From contig NZ_VCHX02000351.1 of NCBI RefSeq assembly GCF_005768555.2, forward strand, positions 1-64,000: a DNA stretch of 64,000 nt, given 5' to 3'. A model generated the notes under the pieces. It saw nothing but the letters and a program-made list of their open reading frames with translations, had not been told where the DNA came from and did not search any database. The DNA is from Streptomyces sporangiiformans (GTDB lineage: Bacteria > Actinomycetota > Actinomycetes > Streptomycetales > Streptomycetaceae). Below are positions 1 to 8,522 of this stretch, piece after piece. The number at the start of each line of letters is the position of its first letter. The first letter of the stretch is position 1. The position numbers and the translations under genes were made by a program.

Positions 1-40
1 CCGTCCCGGCAGGGTGCTGACGGACCCGGAGCGGGCGGTC

Positions 41-79
41 GGCGAGGGCCGAGGGGTGAACTGCCCCTCGGCCCTCGCC
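41..79. terminator. Intrinsic-type terminator hairpin
   Basis: A perfect 16-bp stem (41-56 pairing with 64-79) closes a 7-nt loop. It is not followed by a clear T-run, as is common in Streptomyces. It probably ends a transcript entering from left of the window. No gene is supported in bases 1-372 apart from this hairpin and the dyad at 220-234. Confidence 0.6.
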
Positions 80-219
80 CTGCGTTCGTGACCGCTTCTG
101 ACCAGCTCTGATCGAAGTGTTTCCCGTTGCGGGGACATGCGCCTGACGTGTTATCGGCCTGTCGTACGAACGCTCATACCAGAGCGGGACGTTGACCGTC
201 GGACTTTGTCAACTGCCTC

Positions 220-234
220 CCGCATGTGATGCGG
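220..234. promoter_or_regulatory. Dyad upstream of the conservon
   Basis: CCGCAT-GTG-ATGCGG is an exact inverted repeat with 6-bp arms. It sits about 140 bp before the chosen start of the sensor-like gene at 373. It could be an operator or part of the 5' leader. No matching site was found elsewhere in the window, so the role is inferred from position only. Confidence 0.25.
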
Positions 235-372
235 TGGCAACTACTGTGAGTGGCCGCCGGGCGACGCAGGGCCGGAATTTCGGCCTGCTCGACCGGCACC
301 GCGATGGCGCATGCCCACGTCGCGGATCCGCGGGATCCACCACGGCCCCGACACACCAGTACGAGGACGTCG

Positions 373-2403
373 ATGTCTCACCTTCGCGCACCGGCCGCAC
401 GCGCAGACCGCCGCGAGGGCGGGCGACACGGGAAACCGCTCGCCCGTGCCGCCACCTCGCTGCCCGAGACGCACATACGGCCCCAGCTGCTCCGGCTCGC
501 GGTCCTGCCCCCCATCGCGGTGGCCCTCAGTGCCAGCGCCGCCGTGCTGTTCACCGTCCGCTCCACCGCGGCCAGGCCCGGCCTCACCCTGTGGGCCGTG
601 CTCGGCGGAGCCCTCGCGGTGGCCCTCGCCGCCATCGTGATCGCCGCCGTGGCCGCCAACCGCGCCGCCAGGTCCGTACGCGACCGGGTCGACGCACTCC
701 GCCGGGCCAGCGCCGCTCGCCAGGCCGACCTGCCGGCCCTCGTCGAGGCACTACGGCGCGGCGACGCTCCGCCCGCCCGCCGACCGCCGAGCCAACCCGC
801 CCCGGACGCCGACGAGTTCGACCTGCTCGCCGAGGATCTCGCACGGGCCCACGAGGGCGCTGTCGGCGCGGTCGTCCAGGCCTCCCGACTGTCCAGTCAC
901 GCGGGCAGCGAGCAGAAGGTCGAGGTCTTCGTCAATCTGGCCCGGCGATTGCAGTCCCTCGTGCAACGCGAGATCGCGATCCTGGACGAGCTGGAGAACG
1001 AGATCGAGGACCCGGACGTGCTCAAGGGCCTCTTCCACGTCGACCACCTCGCCACGCGCATCCGCCGCCACGCCGAGAACCTCGCCGTGCTCGGCGGCGC
1101 CGTCTCGCGCCGCCAGTGGAGCAACCCGGTCTCCATGACGGAGGTGCTGCGCTCCGCCACCGCCGAGGTCGAGCAGTACCAGCGGGTCAAGCTGGTGCCA
1201 CCGATCGACGGCACCGTACGCGGCCACGCCGTCGCCGACGTGATCCACCTGCTGGCCGAACTCGTCGAGAACGCCACGGTGTTCTCGTCCCCGCACACCC
1301 AAGTCCTGCTCCGGGTCAATGTCGTCACCTCGGGACTCGCCGTCGAGGTCGAGGACCGCGGGCTCGGCATGCCCCTGGACGAGCAGGACAAGATGAACGC
1401 ACTGCTCGCCGACCCGGACCAGGTGAACGTCGCGAGCCTGCTGCAGGACGGCCGCATCGGGCTGTTCGTGGTCTCGCAGCTCGCCCGTCGGCACGGCATC
1501 GCGGTCCGGCTGCAGACCAACATCTACGGCGGCGTCCAGGCCGTGCTCGTCGTGCCGCAGGATCTCCTCGGCGCCGCGCAGGAACGGGAGCAGGAGCCGG
1601 AGCAGGACCAGCAGCGGCAGTCGGTCGCGGGGCGGCAGCAGAAGGGGGTGGCGCAGACCGGAACCCCGGCCGATGGCGTTCCGGCGTACGGCACTTCGGC
1701 CCAGGGCATCCCTGCACAAGCCACTCCTGCACAAGCCACTCCTGCACAAGCCACTCCTGCACAAGCCACTCCTGCACAAGCCACTCCTGCTCAGAGCACT
1801 CCCGCTCAGGGCACCCCCGCCCACGGTGCTCCGGCCGTCACGCCCCGGGCGAAGGGCACACCCGTTCCTCATGGCGCCTCGGCCCTTGGGCCGGTGACGA
1901 CGGCGAACGCCCACCATGGCACGAGGCCCGCCGTGCCGCGCCAGCAGCAGCGGGACGATGTGCCGGACCGCAGGTCGGGCGCCAGTGGTTCGGCGCCGCT
2001 GCCCGTACGCGGCGCCGAGGCGCGGCCCAATCCGGCGGAGGCCCTGCCCGGTATCCGCCCCGAGCACCGGTGGGTCGTGACGGAGAACATGGGGGCGTCG
2101 CCGACGCCGCGCAACAGCGCGGTGCGCGGCACCATCGGCAAGCCCCAACTGCCCAAACGGCGCGCCCAGGAACACATCGTGCCCGAGCTGCGCGAAGGGC
2201 CCGTGCCCCGCCCGGAGTCCGAGATCCTCGTCGGGCACGACCCCAACCTGATGGCGGCGTTCCAACGTGGCATCGGACTCGCCGAGGCCCAGCAGAGGGA
2301 CGCCGCCCGCAGGGACGCGACGCCCATCGGTGAAACGGAGACACCCTCCGCGCCCTCTCACGACCGCACCGCCCGGCACGACGGGAGCCCACCAGCCGGA
2401 TGA
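373..2403 (+). CDS. cvnA: Conservon sensor-like ATPase (CvnA type)
   Basis: 676 aa. Two hydrophobic segments near residues 43-63 and 73-94 anchor the protein. They are followed by a linker and a histidine-kinase-like core with a DHLATR-type dimerisation helix, an N-box (ELVENA) and a G-box (EDRGLGM). This is the layout of CvnA proteins, which bind ATP and sense at the membrane but work with a GTPase rather than a classic response regulator. The C-terminal third is low-complexity (Pro, Ala, Thr) and carries a tandem repeat. ATG 373 is preferred to the upstream in-frame start at 250 because of a GAGGAC-like site just before it and because the extra N-terminus is not kinase-like. It is the first gene of a five-gene operon. 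Confidence 0.9.
   Translation: MSHLRAPAARADRREGGRHGKPLARAATSLPETHIRPQLLRLAVLPPIAVALSASAAVLFTVRSTAARPGLTLWAVLGGALAVALAAIVIAAVAANRAARSVRDRVDALRRASAARQADLPALVEALRRGDAPPARRPPSQPAPDADEFDLLAEDLARAHEGAVGAVVQASRLSSHAGSEQKVEVFVNLARRLQSLVQREIAILDELENEIEDPDVLKGLFHVDHLATRIRRHAENLAVLGGAVSRRQWSNPVSMTEVLRSATAEVEQYQRVKLVPPIDGTVRGHAVADVIHLLAELVENATVFSSPHTQVLLRVNVVTSGLAVEVEDRGLGMPLDEQDKMNALLADPDQVNVASLLQDGRIGLFVVSQLARRHGIAVRLQTNIYGGVQAVLVVPQDLLGAAQEREQEPEQDQQRQSVAGRQQKGVAQTGTPADGVPAYGTSAQGIPAQATPAQATPAQATPAQATPAQATPAQSTPAQGTPAHGAPAVTPRAKGTPVPHGASALGPVTTANAHHGTRPAVPRQQQRDDVPDRRSGASGSAPLPVRGAEARPNPAEALPGIRPEHRWVVTENMGASPTPRNSAVRGTIGKPQLPKRRAQEHIVPELREGPVPRPESEILVGHDPNLMAAFQRGIGLAEAQQRDAARRDATPIGETETPSAPSHDRTARHDGSPPAG
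1711..1830 (+). repeat. 15-bp tandem repeat coding for TPAQA units
   Basis: Five exact copies of a 15-bp unit (CCTGCACAAGCCACT, 1711-1785) are followed by three diverged copies (1786-1830). The unit is a multiple of three, so the reading frame is kept and a Pro-Ala-Gln-Ala-Thr spacer is extended in the disordered tail of the CvnA-type protein. Perfect identity among five copies suggests recent slippage and likely strain-to-strain length variation. Confidence 0.95.
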
Positions 2404-2498
2404 TCAACGTCACCCCAGCCTCCACACCCACCCCCACCCCCACAATCACCCCCACCTCCGCTCCCACGGACGTACGTAATTCAAGGAGTCGATCCCCC

Positions 2499-2933
2499 AT
2501 GGCGAGCGATGTGCCGAGCGCGCATGTCTCCGATCTCGACTGGCTGATGAGCGGCCTGGTACAGCGCGTACCGCACACCAGAAGCGCGGTGCTGCTCTCC
2601 TGCGACGGACTGGTGAAGTCGGTCCATGGCCTCGACCCCGACAGCGCCGACCACATGGCCGCCCTCGCCGCCGGGCTCTACTCCCTGGGACGCAGCGCGG
2701 GGGTCCGCTTCGGGGACGGCGGCGACGTACGTCAGGTCGTCGTCGAACTCGACTCGACCTTGCTGTTCGTGTCCACCGCCGGCTCCGGTACGTGCCTCGC
2801 CGTTCTCGCCGGCCGCGAGGCCGACGCGGCCGTGCTCGGATACGAGATGGCGATGCTGGTCAAGAGCGTCCGCCCGTACCTGATGACCGCACCCAGGGAG
2901 CCCGCCGCCGAAACCTCGGCGATGAGGCCTTGA
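2499..2933 (+). CDS. cvnB: Roadblock/LC7-domain protein (CvnB type)
   Basis: 144 aa, a single roadblock/LC7 domain (about residues 8-110) of the type found in prokaryotic GTPase-activating or scaffolding partners of MglA-like GTPases. ATG 2499 has an AAGGAG site 10 nt upstream. The in-frame start at 2400 would add a Pro/Thr-rich leader with no domain similarity. It lies 95 bp after the sensor gene and 2 bp before the DUF742 gene, as in other conservons. The protein is expected to be cytoplasmic and to bind the CvnD GTPase. Confidence 0.92.
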   Translation: MASDVPSAHVSDLDWLMSGLVQRVPHTRSAVLLSCDGLVKSVHGLDPDSADHMAALAAGLYSLGRSAGVRFGDGGDVRQVVVELDSTLLFVSTAGSGTCLAVLAGREADAAVLGYEMAMLVKSVRPYLMTAPREPAAETSAMRP

Positions 2934-2935
2934 AC

Positions 2936-3325
2936 GTGTCCGCGCCCGGCGACGGACCCTGGCTCGAGGACGGGCCGTGGCTCGACGACGCGGCCGGACG
3001 CCTGGTGCGCCCCTACACGGTCAGCAACGGCCGGACCAGGCCGAGCACCGCGCTCGACCTCCTGTCGCAGGTGATGGCCACCGGAGCCACCACTACCGGC
3101 TATCTCGGCCCCGAGCACACCCAGGCACTGGACCTGTGCCGGGCCCCCGTCTCGGTCGCCGAGGTCGCCGCACACCTGAAGCTGCCGGCGGCGGTCACCA
3201 AGGTGCTGCTGTCCGACCTGGTCGACTGCGGGGCGCTGTCCACCAAGCCCCCGGCCTTCCACCACAACCCCACTGACCGGTCTCTTCTGGAGGCAGTGCT
3301 CGATGGACTACGACGACAGCTCTGA
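2936..3325 (+). CDS. cvnC: DUF742 protein (CvnC type)
   Basis: 129 aa from GTG 2936, which follows the preceding stop by 2 nt and has GATGAGG upstream. It carries the DUF742 pattern: LVRPYTVSNGRTRP near residue 22, a central winged-helix-like part (VAEVAAHLKLPAAVTKVLLSDL) and the conserved ending LLEAVLDGLRRQL. DUF742 proteins form a complex with the roadblock and GTPase members of conservons and may bind DNA, though the molecular role is not settled. Its 3' end overlaps the GTPase gene by 23 bp, suggesting tight translational coupling. Confidence 0.93.
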   Translation: MSAPGDGPWLEDGPWLDDAAGRLVRPYTVSNGRTRPSTALDLLSQVMATGATTTGYLGPEHTQALDLCRAPVSVAEVAAHLKLPAAVTKVLLSDLVDCGALSTKPPAFHHNPTDRSLLEAVLDGLRRQL

Positions 3326-3902
3326 CCCTTTCCCCACCGCACTCAAGATCCTGGTGGCGGGAGGTTTCGGGGTAGGCAAGACCACCCTCGTCGGCGCCGT
3401 GAGCGAGATCGCGCCGCTGAGCACGGAGGAATTGCTCACCACGGTCAGCGCCGCGACCGACAACCTCGACGGCATCGAGAACAAGGTCGAGACGACCGTC
3501 GCCATGGACTTCGGACGCATCACCCTCGACCCCGGACACGTGCTGTACCTGTTCGGCACCCCCGGGCAGGAGCGCTTCTGGTTCATGTGGGACGAGCTCT
3601 CCGAAGGCGCGCTCGGCGCGATCATCCTCGCCGACACCCGCCGCCTGGAGGAGTGCTTCGCCGCCGTCGACTTCTTCGAACAGCGCGGCATGGGATTCAT
3701 CGTCGCCGTCAACGAGTTCGACGGCGCGTACCGCTACGACCCGGAGGAGGTACGGGCGGCCATCGACCTCGACCCGGAGATCCCCGTCGTGTGCTGCGAC
3801 GCGCGGATCTCCAGCTCAGGGGTGCAGACCCTGCTGACCCTGGTCCGTCATCTGCTCGCCCACGCGCCCTCGCACGCCCCCAGCCACGGAGCCCACACAT
3901 GA
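3303..3902 (+). CDS. cvnD: Small GTP-binding protein (CvnD type)
   Basis: 199 aa GTPase of the MglA/conservon family. The P-loop GGFGVGKTT is at residues 20-28, the switch II/G3 motif is FGTPGQERF, and G4 is a variant NEFD instead of NKxD. Nucleotide cycling is expected to relay a membrane signal from the CvnA-type sensor together with the roadblock and DUF742 partners. The start ATG lies inside the end of the DUF742 gene. The stop overlaps the next ATG (ATGA), so the last two genes are probably co-translated. Confidence 0.95.
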   Translation: MDYDDSSDPFPTALKILVAGGFGVGKTTLVGAVSEIAPLSTEELLTTVSAATDNLDGIENKVETTVAMDFGRITLDPGHVLYLFGTPGQERFWFMWDELSEGALGAIILADTRRLEECFAAVDFFEQRGMGFIVAVNEFDGAYRYDPEEVRAAIDLDPEIPVVCCDARISSSGVQTLLTLVRHLLAHAPSHAPSHGAHT

Positions 3903-4489
3903 CGTACGACCCGCCGCGCCCGGCCGGTCGGCTGCTGCTCACGCCCGAGGACAAGGAAGCTCCCGCCAGAACGCGGCGGCTGCGTCGGCTCGGTCTGGGG
4001 GAGCGGCCGGAGCCCGCCTTCGACGCTTTCGCGGACCGGCTCGCGGAGATCGCCGCGACGCCGTACGCGATGGTCAACTTCATCGACGAGAAAGGGCAGT
4101 TCTTCGCGGGCCTGCACACCCCGGACGGCGCCGGCCGGCGCAACCGGCCGACCACGGTCGTAGCCGCGGACGGCACGGTGCGGGTATTGGGCCGCCATAT
4201 GGCTCGCGACCACGGCTTCTGCCCCCATGTCGTGGTCCGGCACAAGGCGCTGGTCCTGGAGGATGTACGCGACTATCCGCGGTTCGCCGGGAACCCGGTT
4301 GTCGACGAGATGCGCATCCGCTCCTATCTGGGCGCCCCGCTCATCGACCGCACGGGCATCGCCCTCGGCACGGTGTGCGTCGAAGACGTCACACCGCGGC
4401 GGTGGGGGAGGGCGGGCCTGGACACCATCAAGGCACTGGCGGCGGAGCTCGTCGAGCAGATCGCGCTGCGAGAGGGCGGTGGTTTCTGA
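3899..4489 (+). CDS. GAF-domain protein of the conservon
   Basis: 196 aa, one GAF domain over most of the length (ATPYAMVNFIDEKGQFF, then HGFCPHVVVRHKALVLEDVRDYPRFAGNP, then SYLGAPLIDRTGIALGTVCVED). The pattern resembles GAF sensors that bind small ligands or redox signals. There is no kinase or output domain. The ATGA overlap with the GTPase gene makes it part of the conservon operon, where some conservons carry a cytochrome P450 or other accessory gene. The ligand is unknown. A His-Gly-Phe-Cys-Pro-His cluster near residue 106 could be relevant to metal or redox sensing, which is inference only. Confidence 0.85.
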   Translation: MTYDPPRPAGRLLLTPEDKEAPARTRRLRRLGLGERPEPAFDAFADRLAEIAATPYAMVNFIDEKGQFFAGLHTPDGAGRRNRPTTVVAADGTVRVLGRHMARDHGFCPHVVVRHKALVLEDVRDYPRFAGNPVVDEMRIRSYLGAPLIDRTGIALGTVCVEDVTPRRWGRAGLDTIKALAAELVEQIALREGGGF

Positions 4490-4491
4490 AC

Positions 4492-6375
4492 TCAAACGGA
4501 AACGCTGTCCCCGTCCGGGAAAGTGATCCACACGGCGGTGCCCTCCAGCACGCAGGACACCGACTCCCGTAACACCTGGGGGTGCACGGCGTCTCGGGTC
4601 AGCGCGAGCAGAGTGACGTACACGCCCCTGCCGCCCGGCTGGCCGGCCGCGCACCGCAGATACGGTGTCGCCGAGTGCGGGCCGAAGGCGTTGGCCTCGA
4701 TCTCGCGCGCGATGCCCGCGTCCTCGTCCCAGCCGTGCAGCGCGACGACCACGCTGGTCAGCCCGTCCTCGGTCCGGGCCAGCGACCAGCCCGAGCCCCG
4801 CTCCGCCGTGGGCCGGGCCTCGGCCGCGACCGCGTATCCGCCCTCCCGCACCGCCACACCGGCCGGCGCCCGGACCCGGTGCACACGGATCTCCCACGGG
4901 CCGCGCAGCACACTGGTCGTCTCGATGGGGAACTTCTCGTTGCTGCCCGGCAGTTGAGCGTCGTAGCGGGATGCCGCCGTACGCCCGGAGCAGTGCAGTG
5001 GAACGATCAGGCGTCGGCGTGAGGCGGTGCCGTCCGGTGCGAGGAGCGCGATGTGCCCGTCCACCGTCCGCTCCCAGGCGTGCGCGCCCGCCTCAGGCGC
5101 TGTCGCCGTGGAGTACCCGAACTTCGCGTAGTGCGGATCATCCTCGGTGGGCCGGTCCGGGGCGTTGTGGTCACTGCCGTGGTTGACCAGGCGGACGATG
5201 CCGTCGTGCTTCGTGCCGTGCAGCAGCCAGCCCGGCGCGGGAAGCGCGGTGTACTGGTCCGACTCCTCGACGGGGAGCGGCAGTTCACGCTCCGCCCACA
5301 CCGGATGGCCCGCGGGCAGCAGCAGCCCCAGGAACCCCTTGCTCGCCCAGTACGGTGACGCGGGCCCCGAGTACGGCTGCGTCATCGGCAGGAACGTGCC
5401 GTACCAGCCGAGCGGCAACAGCCCCCGCTCATCAGGCACCCCGCGCTCCACGAAGTGGCTCACCGCGCCGGAGGCCAGCCTGCGCGTGAGCCCCGGAGCC
5501 AGCGGGGTGCAGCCCGTGAGGGCGCCCAGCCACACCGGGGCCGTGGTGGCGAAACGGTACGTCAGGGAGCGTCCCTGGTGCACCGGAGCGCCGTCGGCGC
5601 CGAAGAACCGCGGGTAGACCGTGAGGAACTGGGCGAGCCGGTCCCGGTAGACCCGGCCGCGGCCGCCGCCCTCGCCCCCGGTCATCCGGGACCACAGCAG
5701 CGGGTACAGGTGCATGGCCCAGCCGTTGTAGTAGTCGAAGCCGCGTCCCTGGCCGTCGCTGTACCAGCCGTCGCCGACGTACCAGTCCTCGATGCGGTCG
5801 AGCCCGGCGTCGATGTCGTCCTGCCGGTACGGCGCTCCGACCGAGGCCAGGAACTGCTCGGCGACCACCTGGTACAGGCGCCAGTGGTTGTCCCAGGTGC
5901 GGCGGCCCACGAAACCCCACAGCCAGTCCACGATCCGCTCGCGTACGTCGGTGTCCAGGCGGTCCCAGATCCAGGGGCGGCTCTCGTGCAGTCCGACGGC
6001 GATCAGGGCCGCCTCCGCCATCTGCTGGGAGCAGTCGGTGACTTCGGGCCAGGCCTCGCCGCTGTCGCGGTCCGTGCCCGTTGTCAGACCCCGCGCGTAC
6101 CGTTCCACGAGACGGGGGTCCACCTCGCCCTGTGCTCCGGCGATCCGGAAGGAGGCCAGCAGGAATGACCGTGCGAATCCTTCCAGGCCGTCCGACACCA
6201 CACCCGACCAGGAGGTCCTGCCGGGCAGCCGGTATTGCGCGAGTCCCGGCGTCGCATAGGGAATCAGCGCTTCCAACTGCCGGTCGGCGAGCGCCTCCCA
6301 GTGCGCCCGCGTCCAGCCGGTGAGCGGCGAAAGGACACGGTCGCTGGGCGGCAGGGCCACATGCGGTGTGGGCAT
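4492..6375 (-). CDS. DUF2264 protein, probable carbohydrate-active enzyme
   Basis: 627 aa from ATG 6375, with a GAGGAG element upstream on the minus strand. An N-terminal alpha/alpha-barrel-like DUF2264 domain holds the conserved stretches WDNHWRLYQVV and DGWYSDGQGRGFDYYNGWAMHLYP. A beta-rich C-terminal half follows. DUF2264 proteins are linked to glycoside hydrolysis (uronic-acid or rhamnose-rich polysaccharides), and the substrate cannot be read from sequence. There is no obvious signal peptide, so cytoplasmic action on an imported oligosaccharide is likely. It converges on the GAF gene with only 2 bp between stops. The neighbouring oxidoreductase remnant at 6516 suggests this was once a larger sugar locus. 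Confidence 0.85.
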   Translation of the reverse strand: MPTPHVALPPSDRVLSPLTGWTRAHWEALADRQLEALIPYATPGLAQYRLPGRTSWSGVVSDGLEGFARSFLLASFRIAGAQGEVDPRLVERYARGLTTGTDRDSGEAWPEVTDCSQQMAEAALIAVGLHESRPWIWDRLDTDVRERIVDWLWGFVGRRTWDNHWRLYQVVAEQFLASVGAPYRQDDIDAGLDRIEDWYVGDGWYSDGQGRGFDYYNGWAMHLYPLLWSRMTGGEGGGRGRVYRDRLAQFLTVYPRFFGADGAPVHQGRSLTYRFATTAPVWLGALTGCTPLAPGLTRRLASGAVSHFVERGVPDERGLLPLGWYGTFLPMTQPYSGPASPYWASKGFLGLLLPAGHPVWAERELPLPVEESDQYTALPAPGWLLHGTKHDGIVRLVNHGSDHNAPDRPTEDDPHYAKFGYSTATAPEAGAHAWERTVDGHIALLAPDGTASRRRLIVPLHCSGRTAASRYDAQLPGSNEKFPIETTSVLRGPWEIRVHRVRAPAGVAVREGGYAVAAEARPTAERGSGWSLARTEDGLTSVVVALHGWDEDAGIAREIEANAFGPHSATPYLRCAAGQPGGRGVYVTLLALTRDAVHPQVLRESVSCVLEGTAVWITFPDGDSVSV

Positions 6376-6515
6376 GACAGAGATTGACTCCTCGGTCTCT
6401 GGGTGCTTTTTCAGGTCTCCGAGGAGGGATACGGCTGTACGCCACAGATAGATCAATTGAGTCGTATTCGGATGCGCAAACCCGTCCTCCTCGACACCGA
6501 ACGGGAAGGCATCCC

Positions 6516-6703
6516 ATGACCGACCTGCGTCTCGGCGCCTTCGGCCACGGCCTGCGCGGCTCGCTCGCGCGCACCGCCCACCGGCCCGGCGGAGGCTCTC
6601 GCGTGACGGTGGTTGCCGAACACGACCCGCTGAGGTGCCGCCGCTCGATCCGGAGTGGGTCGCGTACTTCGAGAGGGGACAGATGAGGGGACAGACGCAC
6701 TGA
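6516..6703 (+). pseudogene. Gfo/Idh/MocA oxidoreductase remnant
   Basis: After a good ribosome site (GGGAAGG) an ATG opens a reading frame whose first 38 residues look like the Rossmann start of a Gfo/Idh/MocA sugar oxidoreductase (LRLGAFGHGLRGSLARTAHR, then SRVTVVAEHDP). The frame then loses similarity and stops at 6686. A second frame reads LDPEWVAYFERG to a stop at 6701-6703. That could be the C-terminus after a large internal deletion. It is divergent from the DUF2264 gene, a common pairing in sugar-acid loci. The N-terminal identification is fairly sure; the C-terminal part is inference. Confidence 0.6.
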
Positions 6704-6720
6704 CTGCTTGTTTCGTTTAT

Positions 6721-6733
6721 GGGATAACATCCC
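6721..6733. promoter_or_regulatory. Inverted repeat just before the XRE gene
   Basis: GGGAT-AAC-ATCCC, an exact 5-bp-arm palindrome, ends 4 bp before the ATG of the XRE/cupin regulator in an unusually AT-rich stretch. Its position over the start suggests an autoregulatory operator for that repressor-like protein and a very short or absent 5' leader. This is inferred from position and symmetry. Confidence 0.4.
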
Positions 6734-6737
6734 AGAT

Positions 6738-7334
6738 ATGGGAAGCGAGAGAGATGCTGACACGGGCGGGGCTGCCCCGGCCGCGGTGGATGTCCGGCTC
6801 GCTGGGCGTCTGGCCGAGTTGCGGGCGGAACGCGGCTGGTCCCTGGGGGAGCTGGCGGAGCACACCGGAGTGAGCCGGTCGACGCTGTCGCGGGCCGAGC
6901 GGGCGGAGATCAGCCCCACGGCCTCGCTCCTGAACCGTCTGTGCGGCGTCTACGGACGTACCATGTCGCAGCTGCTCAGCGAGGTCGAGGCCGAGCCCGC
7001 CCAGCTGGTACGGGCCGCCGACCAGACCGTGTGGGAGGACCAGGCCTCCGGGTTCGTACGACGCTCGGTGTCGCCGCCGCACGCCGGCCTGCGGGGCGAG
7101 CTCGTCGAGGGGCGGCTGAGGGCCGGCGCCGACATCGCGTACGACCGTCCTCCCGTACCCGGCCTGGAGCAGCACATCTGGGTGCTCGACGGGCGGCTCG
7201 AGGTCATGGCCCAGGATGCCGAGCACCGGCTCGACGCGGGGGACTGTCTGCGCCTGCGGGTGTGGGGGCCCACGCGGTTCCGGTGCCCGGGGCCGGACGA
7301 GGTGCGCTACGTCCTGGCGGTGGTGCTGCCATGA
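6738..7334 (+). CDS. XRE-family regulator with C-terminal cupin
   Basis: 198 aa. The N-terminal helix-turn-helix (about residues 22-75: LAELRAERGWSLGELAEHTG, VSRSTLSRAERAEISPT) is joined to a small cupin sensor domain (about 110-195) with DAGDCLRLRVWGPTRF. Such regulators usually control a neighbouring transporter or modifying enzyme in response to a small ligand held by the cupin. ATG 6738 fits the start of family homology; the ORF could extend upstream without support. The stop overlaps the acetyltransferase ATG (ATGA), so the two form an operon, probably autorepressed through the palindrome at 6721. Confidence 0.9.
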   Translation: MGSERDADTGGAAPAAVDVRLAGRLAELRAERGWSLGELAEHTGVSRSTLSRAERAEISPTASLLNRLCGVYGRTMSQLLSEVEAEPAQLVRAADQTVWEDQASGFVRRSVSPPHAGLRGELVEGRLRAGADIAYDRPPVPGLEQHIWVLDGRLEVMAQDAEHRLDAGDCLRLRVWGPTRFRCPGPDEVRYVLAVVLP

Positions 7335-7888
7335 CCGTCATACGACTGACGCCCCGCCAACTCCTGACTTCCCTGGACGGGTTGACCGACCTGCTGACCG
7401 ACACCGTGAACGGGGGAGCGTCGGTCGGATTCCTCGCCCCGCTCGATCGCGGTGCCGCGGCCGACTGGTGGCGAAGCCGGGCGGCCGCCATGGAGGACGG
7501 CCTCCTCGCCGTGTGGGCCGCGTACGCCGCCGGCCGGATCGTCGGCACGGTCAGCCTGGCCTTCCCGGACAAACCCAACAGCCGTCACCGCGCCGAGCTG
7601 CTCAAGCTGATGGTGCACCGGGACGGGCGCGGCCAGGGGACCGGGCGGACGCTGCTCGCCACCGCCCAGCGCGCGGCCGCGGCGGCGGGCGTGACCCTGC
7701 TCCATCTGGACACCGAGACGGGCAGCCCGGCCGAGTCCCTCTATAGGTCGGCGGGCTGGATCCGGGCCGGCGCCATCCCCGACTACGCGAGGACGCCCTC
7801 GGGGGTGCTGCGTCCGACGACGATCTTCTACAAGTACATCGGCGCCGCCGAGGCCGCTGATGCCACCGAACCCGTTCTCAGCAGCTGA
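7331..7888 (+). CDS. GNAT-family N-acetyltransferase
   Basis: 185 aa with the GNAT fold. The acetyl-CoA loop is RDGRGQGTGRTLL (close to the R/Q-x-x-G-x-G/A motif), followed by LLHLDTETGSPAESLYRSAGWIRAGAIPDYA, typical of motif B. It transfers an acetyl group from acetyl-CoA to an unknown amine, possibly a toxic compound sensed by the coupled XRE/cupin regulator. The start is fixed by the ATGA overlap. The predicted product is cytoplasmic. Confidence 0.9.
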   Translation: MTVIRLTPRQLLTSLDGLTDLLTDTVNGGASVGFLAPLDRGAAADWWRSRAAAMEDGLLAVWAAYAAGRIVGTVSLAFPDKPNSRHRAELLKLMVHRDGRGQGTGRTLLATAQRAAAAAGVTLLHLDTETGSPAESLYRSAGWIRAGAIPDYARTPSGVLRPTTIFYKYIGAAEAADATEPVLSS

Positions 7889-7918
7889 TTGTCAGTGGGA
7901 TTGGCTACGGTGCGTTCC

Positions 7919-8278
7919 ATGCTGGATGCCGAAGACGTACGCCGGATCGCCCTCTCTCTGCCGGACACGACGGAGAAGATCGCGTGGAGCATGCCCACGT
8001 TCCGGGTCGCGGGGAAGATGTTCGCCACGCTGCCCGAGGACGAGACCTCCATCGCCGTGCGCTGCCCGAAGGAGGAGCGCGACGAACTGGCCCTGGCGGA
8101 GCCCGGGAAGTTCTGGATCGCCGACCATGAGGCGAGCTTCGCGTGGGTCCGGGTGCGGCTCGCGGCACTGGAGGACACCGGGGAGCTGCGCGACATCCTC
8201 GCGGACTCCTGGCGCCAGGCCGCTCCGCCCCGACTTCTGGAGTCCTACCCGGAGTTGGGCCTTCCGGCCGCCGACTGA
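7919..8278 (+). CDS. MmcQ/YjbR-family protein
   Basis: 119 aa. The MmcQ/YjbR (DUF419) signature is clear: DVRRIALSLPDTTEKIAWSMPTFRVAGKMFA, a central IAVRCPKEERDEL and a C-terminal helix before PRLLESYPE. The fold is CyaY-like and may bind DNA; no biochemical role is established. ATG 7919 is chosen; GTG 7910 and TTG 7889 are also in frame. It lies 30 bp after the GNAT gene on the same strand and could be co-transcribed. Confidence 0.85.
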   Translation: MLDAEDVRRIALSLPDTTEKIAWSMPTFRVAGKMFATLPEDETSIAVRCPKEERDELALAEPGKFWIADHEASFAWVRVRLAALEDTGELRDILADSWRQAAPPRLLESYPELGLPAAD

Positions 8279-8439
8279 GGCACTCCAGAACCCCTCCGAT
8301 GCGCTCCTGCAGGGACCCGACAAGGAAGTCGGCGACGTGTGCACGCCAGACGGGCAAAAGGAGTGCGCGACCACCGGCCCGAGTGCGGTATTGTTTCCGT
8401 GCACGTTCGGCCAGGGAAACCCCAGGTCACAACGGGCAA

Positions 8440-8513
<74 letters not shown>

Positions 8514-8522
8514 CGGTATTGA

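Noticed and set aside
1711..1830. CRISPR-like regular repeats
   Set aside because: Units are contiguous 15-mers without spacers, lie inside a coding frame and encode a peptide repeat. No cas genes are nearby.
192..2333. Alternative frame of 713 codons over the CvnA-type gene
   Set aside because: Arg/Pro-rich shadow. The real frame shows membrane segments and ATPase boxes.
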